64,000 nt of DNA, taken from Mya arenaria (lineage: Eukaryota > Mollusca > Bivalvia > Myida > Myidae). Below are positions 51,895 through 62,739 of the stretch, in pieces. Positions within the stretch are counted from its first letter, which is position 1. Every line of letters begins with the position of its first letter. The stretch covers positions 50,509,381-50,573,380 of the forward strand of contig NC_069136.1 in assembly GCF_026914265.1 (NCBI RefSeq), in the 5' to 3' direction. The notes beneath the pieces are model-generated. The model saw only the letters and a program-made list of their open reading frames with translations. It did no database searches and was not told the origin of the DNA. The position numbers and the translations under genes are program-made.

Positions 51895-53495
51895 TTTTCA
51901 CATTGGACAAAGGAGACCACTTTCTAGGGGAGTGCCGAGCAGGGGGACACTTTCGGGGGAGTGCGGCCTGAGATTACACTTTCGTGCGAGTGTCGCGCAC
52001 GGATAATATTTTCAAAGAGGCGGAGTGACATTTTCGGAGGGGAGAGCGGCAAGGCATGACACTTTCAGGGGGAATGCCGAGCGGTGATGACACTTTCGGG
52101 GAAATGCCGAGCACGTCATACACTTTCTTGGGTTATTTGGCCAGGGAGGAAAGTTTTTTTTTTTTGGGGGGGGGGGGGGGAGCGCCGAGCAGGGAATGCA
52201 CTTTCAATGGGAGTTCCGAGCAGGCAGGGCACTTTCGGGGTGAACGCAGTCAGTGGGGACACTTTTGGGGGAGTGTGGCCAGGGATGACACCTTGGGCGA
52301 GTGTCGCGCTTGGATGATACTTTCATAAAGGCAGAGTACCGAGCAGACATGATATTTTCGGAGGGGAGAGCGGCAAGGGATAACACTTTCAGGGGGAATG
52401 ACGAGCAGTGATAACTCTTTCGGGAAAAACTCCCAGTACGTTATACACTTTTGGGGGGAACTCGGCAAGGGAAGATAATTTCGGGGGGAGCGCCGAGCAG
52501 GGAATGCACTTTCGATGGGAGTCCCGAGCAGGGAGGACACTTTCAATGGGAGTCCTGAGAAGGGAGGACACTTTCGGTGGGAATGCCGAGCAGGGAGGAC
52601 ACTTTCAATGGGAGTCCCGAAAAGGGAGGACACTTTCGTAATAAATGCCTTGAGCACTTTCAACTTTCAATGGGAGTCCTGAGAAGGGAGGACACTTTCA
52701 ATGGGAGTCCCGAGAAGGGAGGACACTTTCAATGGGAGTCCCGAGAAGGGAGGACACTTTCAATGGGAGTCCCGAGAAGGGAGGACACGTTCGGGGGGGA
52801 ATGCCGAGCAGGGAGGACAATTTCAATGGGAGTTCCGAAAAGGGAGGACACTTTCGGAATGAATGCCGTGAGCACTTTCAATGGGAGTTCCGAGAAGGGA
52901 GGACACTTTCAATGGGAGTCCCGAGAAGGGAGGACACGTTCGGGGGGGAATGCCGAGCAGGGAGGACAATTTCAATGGGAGTTCCGAAAAGGGAGGACAC
53001 TTTCGGAATGAATGCCGTGAGCACTTTCAATGGGAGTTCCGAGAAGGGAGGACACTTTCAATGGGAGTCCCGAGAAGGGAGGACACTTTCGGGGGGAATG
53101 CCGAGCAGGGAATGCACTTTCGATGGGAGTCCCGAGCAGGGAGGACACTTTCAATGGGAGTCCCGAGAAGGGAGGACACTTTCGGGGGGAATGCCGAGCA
53201 GGGAGGAAAATTTCAATGAGCGTCCCGAGAAGGGAGGACACTTTAATTGGGAGTCCCGAGAAGTGAGGACACTTTCGGGGGGAATGCCGAGCAGGGAGGA
53301 CACTTTAATGCCGAGCAGGGAGGACACTTTCAATGGGAGTCCCGAGAAGGGAGGACACTTTCGGTGGAAATGCCGAGCAGGGAGGACGCTTTCAATGGGA
53401 GTCCCGAGCAGGGAGGACACTTTCAATGGGAGTCCCGAGCAGGGAGGACACTTTCAATGGGAGTCCCGAGCAGGGAGAACACTTTCATTGGGAGC
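51895..53495. repeat. 31-bp minisatellite, about 50 units
   Basis: Two main unit types alternate: one with 'actttcaatgggagtcccgag' and one with 'actttcggggggaatgccgag', each closing 'aagggaggac' or 'cagggaggac'. Spacing of 31 bp is exact in 52,550-53,490 and looser before. GC-rich and purine-biased. Because 31 is not a multiple of 3 and no unit frame has a stop, long frames are open on both strands, including one of 297 codons (52,732-53,625); I treat these as non-genic. It marks the junction just before the second copy of the duplicated flank. Confidence 0.95.
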
Positions 53496-53892
53496 TTTTC
53501 TCCTTTGTGAAATTCAATCCCTCTTCGACATTTCCTCCGTCTCTATACCAGAAAGAACGTTAGAAATATCTAGGATTCCTGTACAAAAGCACGTTATATT
53601 TATATTTATTATATACCCATCATAAATCCACACGCAATACATATCGCAAATTACGGTAGTCCGTATTCCACTCCAGTGCAATACGGCCGTATTCCACTCT
53701 TATTACATCACGTTATCAGGAAGTATTATTTTTGGATTTTATGGTGAACACATACATCAGTACTACAAAAAGTAACGAAACTACAATTGCTCAGGTTATA
53801 CGTACAAGCTGCATGCCTTGAGCGTCCTCTTCTTAATAAAAAAGTTTTAATTAATAACTCAAACCCTTAGTGTACACTGTTTAATATAAATA
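53496..53892. other. Spacer between minisatellite and duplicated flank
   Basis: Contains a short direct repeat around 'cggta.tccgtattccactc' at 53,653-53,700. Nothing else seen. Confidence 0.35.
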
Positions 53893-56779
53893 ATTCAAGG
53901 GTCGTAACTCAGGAGCAAATTGTGCGATCTGGTTGTGCTGTTTATTGTCCTTGATCGAAATTTACGCACCAAAATGTTCATACCAGATTCTGTAAATATT
54001 GATCTAAAATGTTTGAGTTAAACAGATTTTGATGTGAATTAATTCACGGCCCATAGTTCTTGCGTAAATATTGATATATGTCTATTTATTGAGCTCGGTC
54101 GTGCTATTATGCCAAACAATAAAGTATCCAAGTTTTGATAATATCGTCAATATCAATGATTTTGTTAGAGAACAGAATTGAAATTATGGCGCCTTGAAGG
54201 CGCCAAACAATATGATCTCTTAATGTCAGTTATCCTACTAAAATGGCTTAAACATCTCCTGCTTAACTTTAAACAAACATACTAAAAATTAAATGCTATA
54301 ATCTTCGTTTATATTTAATAGTCTGCAAACAACGCTAAAGTTTAAAAAAAATGTGTGACATTTGGGTTAATTTATACTAGATTGAATTAAGATATTTTAG
54401 GTATGAGTTTTTACTGCACTGCACATACAGAGCAGTTGGATAACAGACACCATCAAATAGTGAAAACGTGTAAGCATTCGGTCCGGGTCACAAGTATTCA
54501 GATAGGTGAGGCTTCCTGCATATTTAAAGTAGAGGGGAAGCGTGATCTAGTTCAGGACATCATAAATAAGAATCAACCTAATCCAAGACCACCATTTTGT
54601 ATATAAATGTACCGATCGGTAGAAAATCTCGACAAAAAATAATTTGTGGGAGTTGCATGCATATCTGCATTTTGTAGCTGGAAATCTGCGGACTAAGTAT
54701 CATTTTAATAATATTAATATAAGACGTGAATGAAGACATAATCACAAACAAAAAACAAAAAATGAAATCAGGATCGAGTCGAGAAAGCAGAGAAAAATAA
54801 AGTAAACATTATATTGTTCCTCGTTGACGACCATGTTCAGCGTTTGATGTTTTCCCCGTTATTGTTTTGATATTTGGTTTAAATGTGTTGTTTCATTTAA
54901 CTAAGACAATACTGTGAGACATTCAAAAAACGGCCATTCCATCATAAGATAATAACGAGCTGGTAATTAAAACATCATTATATGGACAACAAGATCATTT
55001 GTTTAAGTGCTGGAATTATGTTTGTTAAGGTGAACGATGCGATGTTAACATTTTGATACATAATTTTGTCAAGCATTGATCTTTAAGATTACAATAGTGG
55101 TCTCAAAATCAAAATACCTAATAAACTTCTTTGAAAAAGGTCATGGCGGATAGCCAGAAACTCCTGATACAGAAATGTAACTATGTTTTAATTTCAGTTC
55201 TGACAAAGCAAAGGTATGTTTTATTCCCATTCATACCAAAGTACCTGTATAAGTCTGTTTTACCATGAGAGTAACTCTTCGTTATATCTTGGCTACTAGG
55301 CTTTGCCCTTTCAGTTTTATTCTTATTTACTAAATATCACTTTATAGATTATACATGTTTGTTTCAGTGTAAGGTCGTAATATAGTTCACCGAGTGTGCA
55401 CCAAAAGCCATATTTTATTTAATTGTAGTCTTTCAGAATAGCACACCAAATTGAAAAAGTGGAATATCTATCATTTACCTGTTACTGAAAAATCTCTAAC
55501 GGAAAGCGCATACAACATTATATGCTTTGTTATGTTTACTTTGTTGCAAAACTTCACATAGACCAATTTAAGCATCATTTTGTTTTCATAACACAATTTT
55601 TTTAAAGGCTAAAACATTCGCCTAAATGAGCGGCAAATGTCGTGAGGTTTCTTGATGATATAGTTTCAAAAAAGAAAGATTTTCAACATAACAATGCAAA
55701 ACAATGCATCAATTTAATATCCTGTTTACAAATATGAAAAAATATTTTAAATAAGCTGCATTCAACTCAAAGCCCCAAGGCATTGCTGATCGGGTAGTCT
55801 TGAATATTTTTACACAAAAACATAATTAGTAGTATAAAGAAAAAATGAAAATATTTTTCATAAAAGTTGCTAGAAACCTTATTACACATACACATGTTGC
55901 AACGGATTTATATATATATTATGCTTGCTAAATATTGAAATGTATTTATAAATAAACAAGCTCAGTAGCCGAAAGATTAAACAAAAACCTAAAAATTAGA
56001 AAAGAAAATAAAGTTTCAGCTGGTTGTTCACAGGAAAAATGGAAGCCGACTGTTGCTATAGAAGTAAATGGTTGCTAAAAATCATTTATTGCTGTTGATC
56101 GATGTAGTTGTTATAGAAGAGTGTGGTTGCTAAAGAAGTTATTGGTTAAGATGGAAGACATTGGTGATAAAGAAAGTTAGTAGCTCATAATGAAGTAAAT
56201 TGCAAGGTAAGGTACAAGTAGTACAATGGAGGATAAGGAAGTCATTGGTTATAAAAGGAAGTCATTGGTTGCTATGTTACAACAATTTTGCTGAAATAAT
56301 CATAAGTTGCTCAGAAAATCACTGGTTGGTAAGAAATTCATAAGTTCATAAGTTGCTATTGGTGAAGGTAGTTGGTAAAAAGTCGAAGATTGCTTAGGAA
56401 GTACTTTGTTACTAAGAGAGTAAATGGTTGCAAAGGAAAGCTTTTGTTGAAAAGGCAGTTGAATCTTTTATGTTTTGGTTTTTCAAACGAACTATATCAC
56501 TGTAGAAGGCCCTTAACTTTCTACCATAATACTGTGATATGATTAATAGGAACGCAGAGAAGAACCCAAATTTAGTGCAAAAAAGTAAAATATTTAAGTG
56601 ACACAAAACAAATAAACAGTTTCGCTCTAGGTACGTCCAATGTACATTACATGACTACTCTAGTCTTTAACGTATTCATAAAACACGGAAGTCTTAATAC
56701 CACACTGATAGATTTTTACCTGAGATCGCGTGACCAGGTATTACTTAAGGAAGTTATAGGTGAAGTAAAGTTACAGAAA
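53893..56779 (+). promoter_or_regulatory. Upstream flank of receptor copy 3, duplicated from 1-3,693
   Basis: Collinear with 1-3,693 apart from the 69-bp satellite, which is missing here, and the 56,040-56,440 array, which is extra. Close match in the last 120 bp before the start codon. Open frames inside are not shared with the other copy. Confidence 0.6.
56040..56440. repeat. Degenerate short tandem array, reverse strand of the 11,490-12,065 type
   Basis: 'gttgctaaagaagt.attggtt' units, the reverse complement of the array in copy 1 intron 1. Confidence 0.7.
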
Positions 56780-56848
56780 ATGAATCCATTGAATTGTGTA
56801 ATTGTGTAATTGTGACAACTTTGTATTGTTTGGGATTAATTTGCAAAG
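56780..56848 (+). pseudogene. Copy 3 exon 1, broken signal exon
   Basis: 69 nt against 61 in copies 1 and 2. It reads MNPLNCVIV then stop; the remainder of the signal peptide (CLGLICK-like) continues in another frame. Confidence 0.85.
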
Positions 56849-57182
56849 GTACTGTGTTTTTTTCAATATAAAACCCGTTCAACTACAGAATCACCTTGTA
56901 AAAATATATTTATTCATATAATTTAAAAATTTAAACTTAAAAATGTATTTAGCATGAACATCGTTTTATGAGTATTACTGTTAACCAAAACTCATAAGCA
57001 ATGTATGAAGCTCATCAGCTTTAAGTCAACATTAAGATTGACGCATTGAAACACGACATTTTGTAAAATGTAAACAAAATGTAAACAAAAGGCAATGTTT
57101 ATTTAAAAAACGCTAATAATAATAATTATTGCTACCACACCCTGAGTTATTCAAATAAACATATCGATACCGAAGCTCGCGC

Positions 57183-57300
57183 TGAGTATTATTTTTTGTT
57201 TGTTCTATGTCTTTGGCATTTACCCCGTGCCATTAAACGGGGTTTATGTTTAAACTTTTGGCAACTGAGCTTGTTTCTGTAGTTCTTCACATAAGTATTG
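57183..57300 (-). mobile_element. Dispersed short element, family D (copy 3, partial)
   Basis: 'gttctatgtctttggca', 'ccattaaacggggtttatg', 'ctgagcttgtttctgtag' match 32,200-32,300 directly and 10,980-11,070 in reverse. It lies in intron 1 of copy 3. Confidence 0.7.
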
Positions 57301-57832
57301 CATTTGAACTTTTTCTCTTATAGGATAATTTATTCATGAATGAAATCAAACTCTTAAGTGTGGCTCTTTATTAAAACCTATGGAAGACTTCAATCTATGT
57401 CACTTAATGGAAGAGTTTGATTTTATTTTCTGTACGTAAATTATATCTGTAAGGTCAATTTTGGATTAACTCACAGCAGAAGAAGAAAAGAATTAACTAT
57501 GTTAATAAGGTGTAATGGACCAATTTTCAGCAAACTAGTTTTATCCGTTAAACAAATACAATGGATAAAGGTGAGTTGTATGCACTATGTTTATACATTT
57601 TGGTTCAGTTTGGTTGAGCGGATATGCACATACAATATTGAAATCTCTATAAGTTTTTTTTTTCTACAAGCTGTTAATATTGTGCTCAACAAAAGTATTC
57701 AAATTGTTTTTACATATCAACATGCTTTAGTTGAAAACGTAAACCTGTCAGGCTATAATAAAATTTATTAAGTTAATCTGTTCCTATTTATACCATATAT
57801 AGATCAGCATTTTGCCTAATTGGACCTTTCAG

Positions 57833-58030
57833 GTCAGGGAGTTTTTGTTTCACAAGATAAAACGAAATGGAACGAGTCTAGTTGCATCTTGGCAGAACCA
57901 AGGGTAGTCTGCAGGTGTGATGACTCATGCATTGTTGAAAATGGTTTGGAATTTCTTACAAATGTAGAAGATCAGAACAATGGATTTTGGATCGGATATG
58001 CCAAAACATGGATTAGTTATGCTTATGTCG
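57833..58030 (+). CDS. Copy 3 exon 2, still open
   Basis: GQGVFVSQDKTKWNESSC, CRCDDSCIVENGLEFLTN and FWIGYAKTWISYAYVG. It has one more cysteine than copies 1 and 2 (VCRCDDSC). Confidence 0.75.
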
Positions 58031-58909
58031 GTAGGTAAATGCACGTATCAATGTATATAAAAATAACCAAAACCATACCGATCTCATTAGTTTGTCTTTA
58101 TTTACAGGAAAGAATTATGTTTGAAACGGTTTAAAAAATAAAATAGCAATATTATTTTTGATGCAATTTTAATATTTGAGTAAAAATCTTAACACGGTCA
58201 CTATAGCACGAGTTCATTGGGGGTTTAAACGGGTTTATACGCAACCTCATCTTTGTCTTACACAACCATTCGACACAGCTGCGTTAAGTAAATTAAGAGT
58301 TTATATTTCCTTATTTATATATAGGTAATTATATATCATTGACAGTTCCTTATAAAGGAAGATTGTTATAAATCACAAACATCAAAAAATATCAAAACGA
58401 ATAAAGATACATAACCACCGGATGGATGAAGTTTTATCATAACAAACACAAGCTTTAATAAATGTCTTTATAATCAATGAAGTTTGACTCGGAAAAAGCA
58501 CAGTTTACCAGTTTTTATTTACATTAAATTGCAAACGTGACTGCCTATTTTTTTGTTGCATACTCTATATTTATGCATCCGTCCGATGCACGTTCGATCA
58601 TTCTAGTTTGGTGGACAGAATGGGCTATTAACATAACTGTCCAAGGCAGAATATAGTTTGTACAACAAGGTAAACAATGCAAACAAGTGACATAACTGCC
58701 TGTCATTTCCTCAATTGATGTTGACATACCCTTTTGAATATGATATGAATATGATAAGATAAATATTACCTTCTGGCTTTCAAATCTTCTTACGCTAAAT
58801 TTAGTGTAATAAAACTCTGAACTGACAGTTATGCTAAATGGTAGTATTCATCGCGGTTGGTTTCAATTGTCAGTACTTGCTTCCATTAGAAAATGTCTTT
58901 GTTTTAAAG
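58031..58909 (+). other. Copy 3 intron 2
   Basis: Non-coding. Contains the empty site of the SINE found in copy 2. Confidence 0.5.
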
Positions 58910-59014
58910 GATGTGGCCAATTGAATGATGGAGCCACTTATTCTGTTTCAAATCTTGGCGATTGCAGACGAACAACAGGATGCCAAACGTTCGGTATATA
59001 AAAAATCAACAGCG
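58910..59014 (+). pseudogene. Copy 3 exon 3, nonsense and frameshift
   Basis: CGQLNDGATYSVSNLGDCRR, TTGCQTFGI then TAA; 105 nt instead of 104. Confidence 0.85.
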
Positions 59015-60073
59015 GTGAGTAATTTCGGGACAAGTTAAGAAATATTCAAACCGAGAAATTTGCTTGAAGGTTGGATATGTGACGGGAACGGGTAAGCTGA
59101 CAACTATAAAATATTTTTAACAACAACAACAGTTGGAATTTCGGCCCCACAACGTTTTTATATTAAGGTGTGTATATTAATATTTATTCATATTAAAGTT
59201 TCTAATTACATAATTGGTTAGAGCGATAGCTGAGATGAAACGTTGTCCAACCATTATGGCAGAACATATTATTGACACATGTGTCTAAATTTCATTTCCT
59301 GACAATTCTTTGTATGGAATGTGAAACCAGTGATATTGTATTAGCTTTTTGCAAGGGATTTCATTGAAAGTCACACAAACATCTTTGTAGACTGTAATAG
59401 GAACCGGCATTTTTCGCGGCATTAGTTTTCAAACAATCAGAATTATTAGCACGTTTTTTCAGCAAAATATGTGTATATTTTAAAACACGTATTGTAATCT
59501 TTTGTCATCTTTTAAATTTTAGCGTATATTTATGTTTAATTTTAGGTCTTATTTCATGGCGTATGTTTTGAAGACCTTTTTCTGATGATTTTGGTTTTCT
59601 TCCTTATTCAATGGTTTTTAAGCATACCTGTTTTCATTGTTATTCACTGGCTTGTATAAAAACACTGTCACACTTGTGCCACTGTCTAATCAATGAGGTC
59701 CTATTTTTTAAATCACTTGCAAGAATTTAAGTAGTAAGTATTGTTTGTTTTGGATTATGACAACATAACTTTAATTCATGTCTTACATTTTGGTGAACAT
59801 ATGAATATACTTGATATAATGCACATAAACTTATCTTGATTATTTTAAAATGGTAATTCTTGCTAATTATTGACTGTTTATTACAGAATCAATTGAATTA
59901 GTAATACACATTATGTTACATTAAGCTTATATGTATAAGAAAGAATGGCCATTTTTTGACATGTATGTCTTGTTGTTTTAACTGACTGATGGGGCATTAT
60001 TTGCATGAAATTTTACAGATGGCCAAGGAATAGTAGCTTAGTAATGGATCTTTAAGTATGAAAACTATTTCAG
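59015..60073 (+). other. Copy 3 intron 3
   Basis: Non-coding, alignable in part to 37,753-38,602 ('aagcatacct', 'cactggcttgtataaaa', 'aatcacttgcaagaattt'). Confidence 0.5.
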
Positions 60074-60209
60074 GGTTTGCGATGTAAATGTGCCAGTAAA
60101 AACGCCTCGCAGACTCAAACATGCGGAGAGAAATGTGAAGAAGCTGATCAAAATCCATGTGGTGGAACAGCCGACACCAACATATTCTCATTTTACAATG
60201 TAGAAAATG
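60074..60209 (+). CDS. Copy 3 exon 4, still open
   Basis: GLRCKCASKNASQTQTCGEK, CEEADQNPCGG and FSFYNVENG. Phase 0 to 1. Confidence 0.75.
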
Positions 60210-60476
60210 GTACTAATAACATCAAACGAACTTAATGTTATTACATGATTCAGCAATGTATACTTACATGAAATAATATATATCTGAAATCAGCACAGAA
60301 AAGTCTTCCAGTTTACCGAATACGTTCTTGAAGAGGGCTCCTTTTTTCCTTCAGAGACACACATGAAATAAGGTTTATATATTTATGAATTACATATAAC
60401 TTGATATTTTATTTATAAAAGAGATTGCATATGGTTTATTCTGTACGTGGCTGATATATCGACCTTTATATTTCAG

Positions 60477-60617
60477 TTCCTCTTAGCAAAAACTCACATG
60501 ACATTCACAGAAACTGCCTACTGTTCTACTATAAGTCCAAACATGGAAATGATTATTATTGGCAGTCATGCAATTTTCTCACTCCAAAGCTATTATGCAG
60601 CAACAAATACTTTTCAG
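60477..60617 (+). CDS. Copy 3 exon 5, still open
   Basis: VPLSKNSHDIHRNCLLFYYK, YYWQSC and LLCSNKYFSG; donor TCAG|GTAACT, phase 1. Confidence 0.75.
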
Positions 60618-61866
60618 GTAACTTTATCTATTTTTAATGCCATCTTATATAATATTAGACGAAAAGAGCATAGTCTGAAAATTTTATAGCGCCCACTCTA
60701 CAAAGGGAATTATTGGATTCATTTTACGGTTGGTTTCAGAATCATCCGCTATAATTTGTAAACCTGCCAACTTGGGACATTATTTGTGGCGTTAAGGCTA
60801 GAGGGAGCCATGCGACATTGCAATACAAAACGGTTCTTTTACCTCTTGACATTAAACCCAGGAATTGTTATGATCATTAAGTGTACGTTTTCGTTTAAGA
60901 GTTGTGTACTTTTTAATTATTTTAAAGGTATGGAATTAAAGGAGCGAACTTGCTGCCTTGTTGGAATGGGATTGTTTTCAATGTTAGTAAAAATGTTGTT
61001 ATGAAAATTACTTTCCGTGAGCAATGTATGATTAGTCTTCGTACCTTTAAATAGCCCCATGGTATAAAGTTAGGGAGTGGCCATATTTCATCCAATATTG
61101 AAAGGATTTCAGATGACAACATGATATTTTGTGTTTTAAATATTTAATATTTATTTGACCCTATATGCCGTTTCCTTTTTAACCATCCTACATAGTCGTA
61201 AATTTTTTATTATTGCTTTTCCATTGTCGGCATTACAGCCACAAACATAGCGACAATTAAATCGAACCCCATGTTCTCGAACTCGCAGGGAAAGGCGAAA
61301 ATATCTCGAACTTCAGGAAATTCGGGCCAAGCAGGAATGCTCAAGATGATTTCGAGCCATGCAAGTTCTAGCCAACGGGATTCGGCTGTATTTCAAATAA
61401 GTTTTTATCATCTATAACGTCAAATGTTTTGTGAATTTACAAAAGTTTGCTTCCTAACGTAGTGGTCTTTTAATATAATTGAAGTTCTGCTGTTGTTTAT
61501 TTGTGGCTGATTGTGCAGAGTAGCCACCAATTAACGAATACACTATGAAATACAAGGTTCAGACCTAACATACACTAAACGAGAGAAACACAACGTACAA
61601 AACAACACAGAAAGACCACATGTCCGTTAAAAATTTGTGTTGAAACGATTATCGAAACAAGAGTATATGGGTCACAACTTCACACTATCCCAACATACAT
61701 CAACAAAACATGTTATTACGATAAAACAAATAGAGACATCACAAACAAGAATTTACTGGAAGGGATGAGACGATACGGTCATCACTCGATACGATACTGA
61801 TTCATAAATTAAAAACGAAAACAAACACTTGAGAAACCAGAATAGAAGCGTATTTAAATCGTACCG
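60618..61866. other. Copy 3 intron 5, paralogous part
   Basis: Matches copy 2 intron 5 in blocks up to about 61,790 ('acgagagaaacacaacgtacaaa', 'caacaaaacatgtta', 'gacgatacggtcatc'). No exon 6 found. Confidence 0.5.
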
Positions 61867-61920
61867 TACGTCCGTTTGTCCGTCCATTTATCCGTCCGTC
61901 CGTCCGTCCGTCCGTCCGTT
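61867..61920. repeat. (GTCC)n tetranucleotide microsatellite
   Basis: 'gtccgtccgtccgtccg' with two interruptions at the start. Confidence 0.95.
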
Positions 61921-62480
61921 ACCCGGCTCAACTTCTCGTATCCAGGCTGTAACTTTCTCTAGTATAGTGAGATTTGAAAATAACTTGCCACATTTGTTCA
62001 GCACATAAAGACAATGTGTCGCGTGCAAGACCCGTGTCTCTCTAAGGTCGAGGTCACATTTAGTGTTAGAATACTATGGAATGCTGCTTATAAGTACATA
62101 TGATAAAGGTGGTCGTGTTCGAGCTGTAGCTTTCTCTTTTATGGACAGCTTTTAAAATAACTTGTCACATGTATTTGACATACCAAGACAACAACGTGTC
62201 GCGTGCAAGACCCATGTCGCCACCCCTAAGGTCAAGGTCACACTAAGTGTTTGAATACTATGGTAATGCTTATTAGATATAGAGTATAGGTGGTCGTGTC
62301 CGGGCCGAACCTTTGTCATGTTTGGACAGATTTTGAAATAACTTGTCACAAGTGTTCGGCATATAACGACAATATGTCGCAACAAAGACCAGTGTGCCTA
62401 CCTCTAAGGTCAAGGTCACACTCAGTGTTTGTTTACTATAGAATGCTGCATAAAAGGTCTTAATAGTGTAAGTTGTCAAA
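61921..62480. repeat. About 180-bp tandem repeat, three units, with nuclear-receptor-like motifs
   Basis: 'taacttgtcaca', 'caatgtgtcgcgtgcaagaccc' and 'ctaaggtcaaggtcacac' recur; the last is at 62,042, 62,226 and 62,404. Units two and three contain TCAAGGTCA (62,232 and 62,410), the extended half-site bound by NR5A and ERR type receptors; unit one has TCGAGGTCA. Confidence 0.85.
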
Positions 62481-62581
62481 TATGGGTTATATTTTTTATG
62501 TTCAGAGGCATTTTACAACAACATTTCAATCTCATGAACAACAGAATATACTAATTACTTGTTGCTTTTAAGATTATCAGT

Positions 62582-62720
62582 ATCTTCCATGGCCGAAAGT
62601 GTAAGATAGGTTCATTCCAACCCGAGCGTATGGTGTTTTGCGGAAACGAGGTTTAACGAGTTTCCTCAGAACACCCTGCACGAGGGTCGGAATGAACTTA
62701 CACGAGCGGCTATGGTAGAT
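62582..62720. repeat. Imperfect long hairpin
   Basis: 'atcttccatggccg', 'gtgtaag', 'ttcattccaaccc' on the left pair with 'gggtcggaatgaa', 'cttacac', 'cggctatggtagat' on the right. Probably a MITE relic; 'ctttttctcccacttcaa' just after it has a reverse match near 63,158-63,175. Confidence 0.75.
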
Positions 62721-62739
62721 GCTTTTTCTCCCACTTCAA

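Larger units (their letters stand above)
56780..60617 (+). pseudogene. Receptor copy 3: truncated, disrupted paralogue
   Basis: Exons recognised at 56780-56848, 57833-58030, 58910-59014, 60074-60209 and 60477-60617. Exon 1 carries an 8-bp tandem duplication (tgtgtaat) giving TAA at 56,807. Exon 3 has CAA to TAA at 58,999 and one extra base. Exons 2, 4 and 5 stay open and splice sites are kept. Exons 6-10 were not found before 64,000; homology with copy 2 intron 5 ends at about 61,790 where repeats begin. The rest may lie beyond the window. As read it cannot make a secreted receptor. Confidence 0.8.

Noticed and set aside
51895..53495. CRISPR-like array
   Set aside because: Units are head-to-tail with no unique spacers, and the DNA is eukaryotic.
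52732..53625. 297-codon open frame
   Set aside because: It is a by-product of the 31-bp minisatellite, which is open in every frame on both strands.
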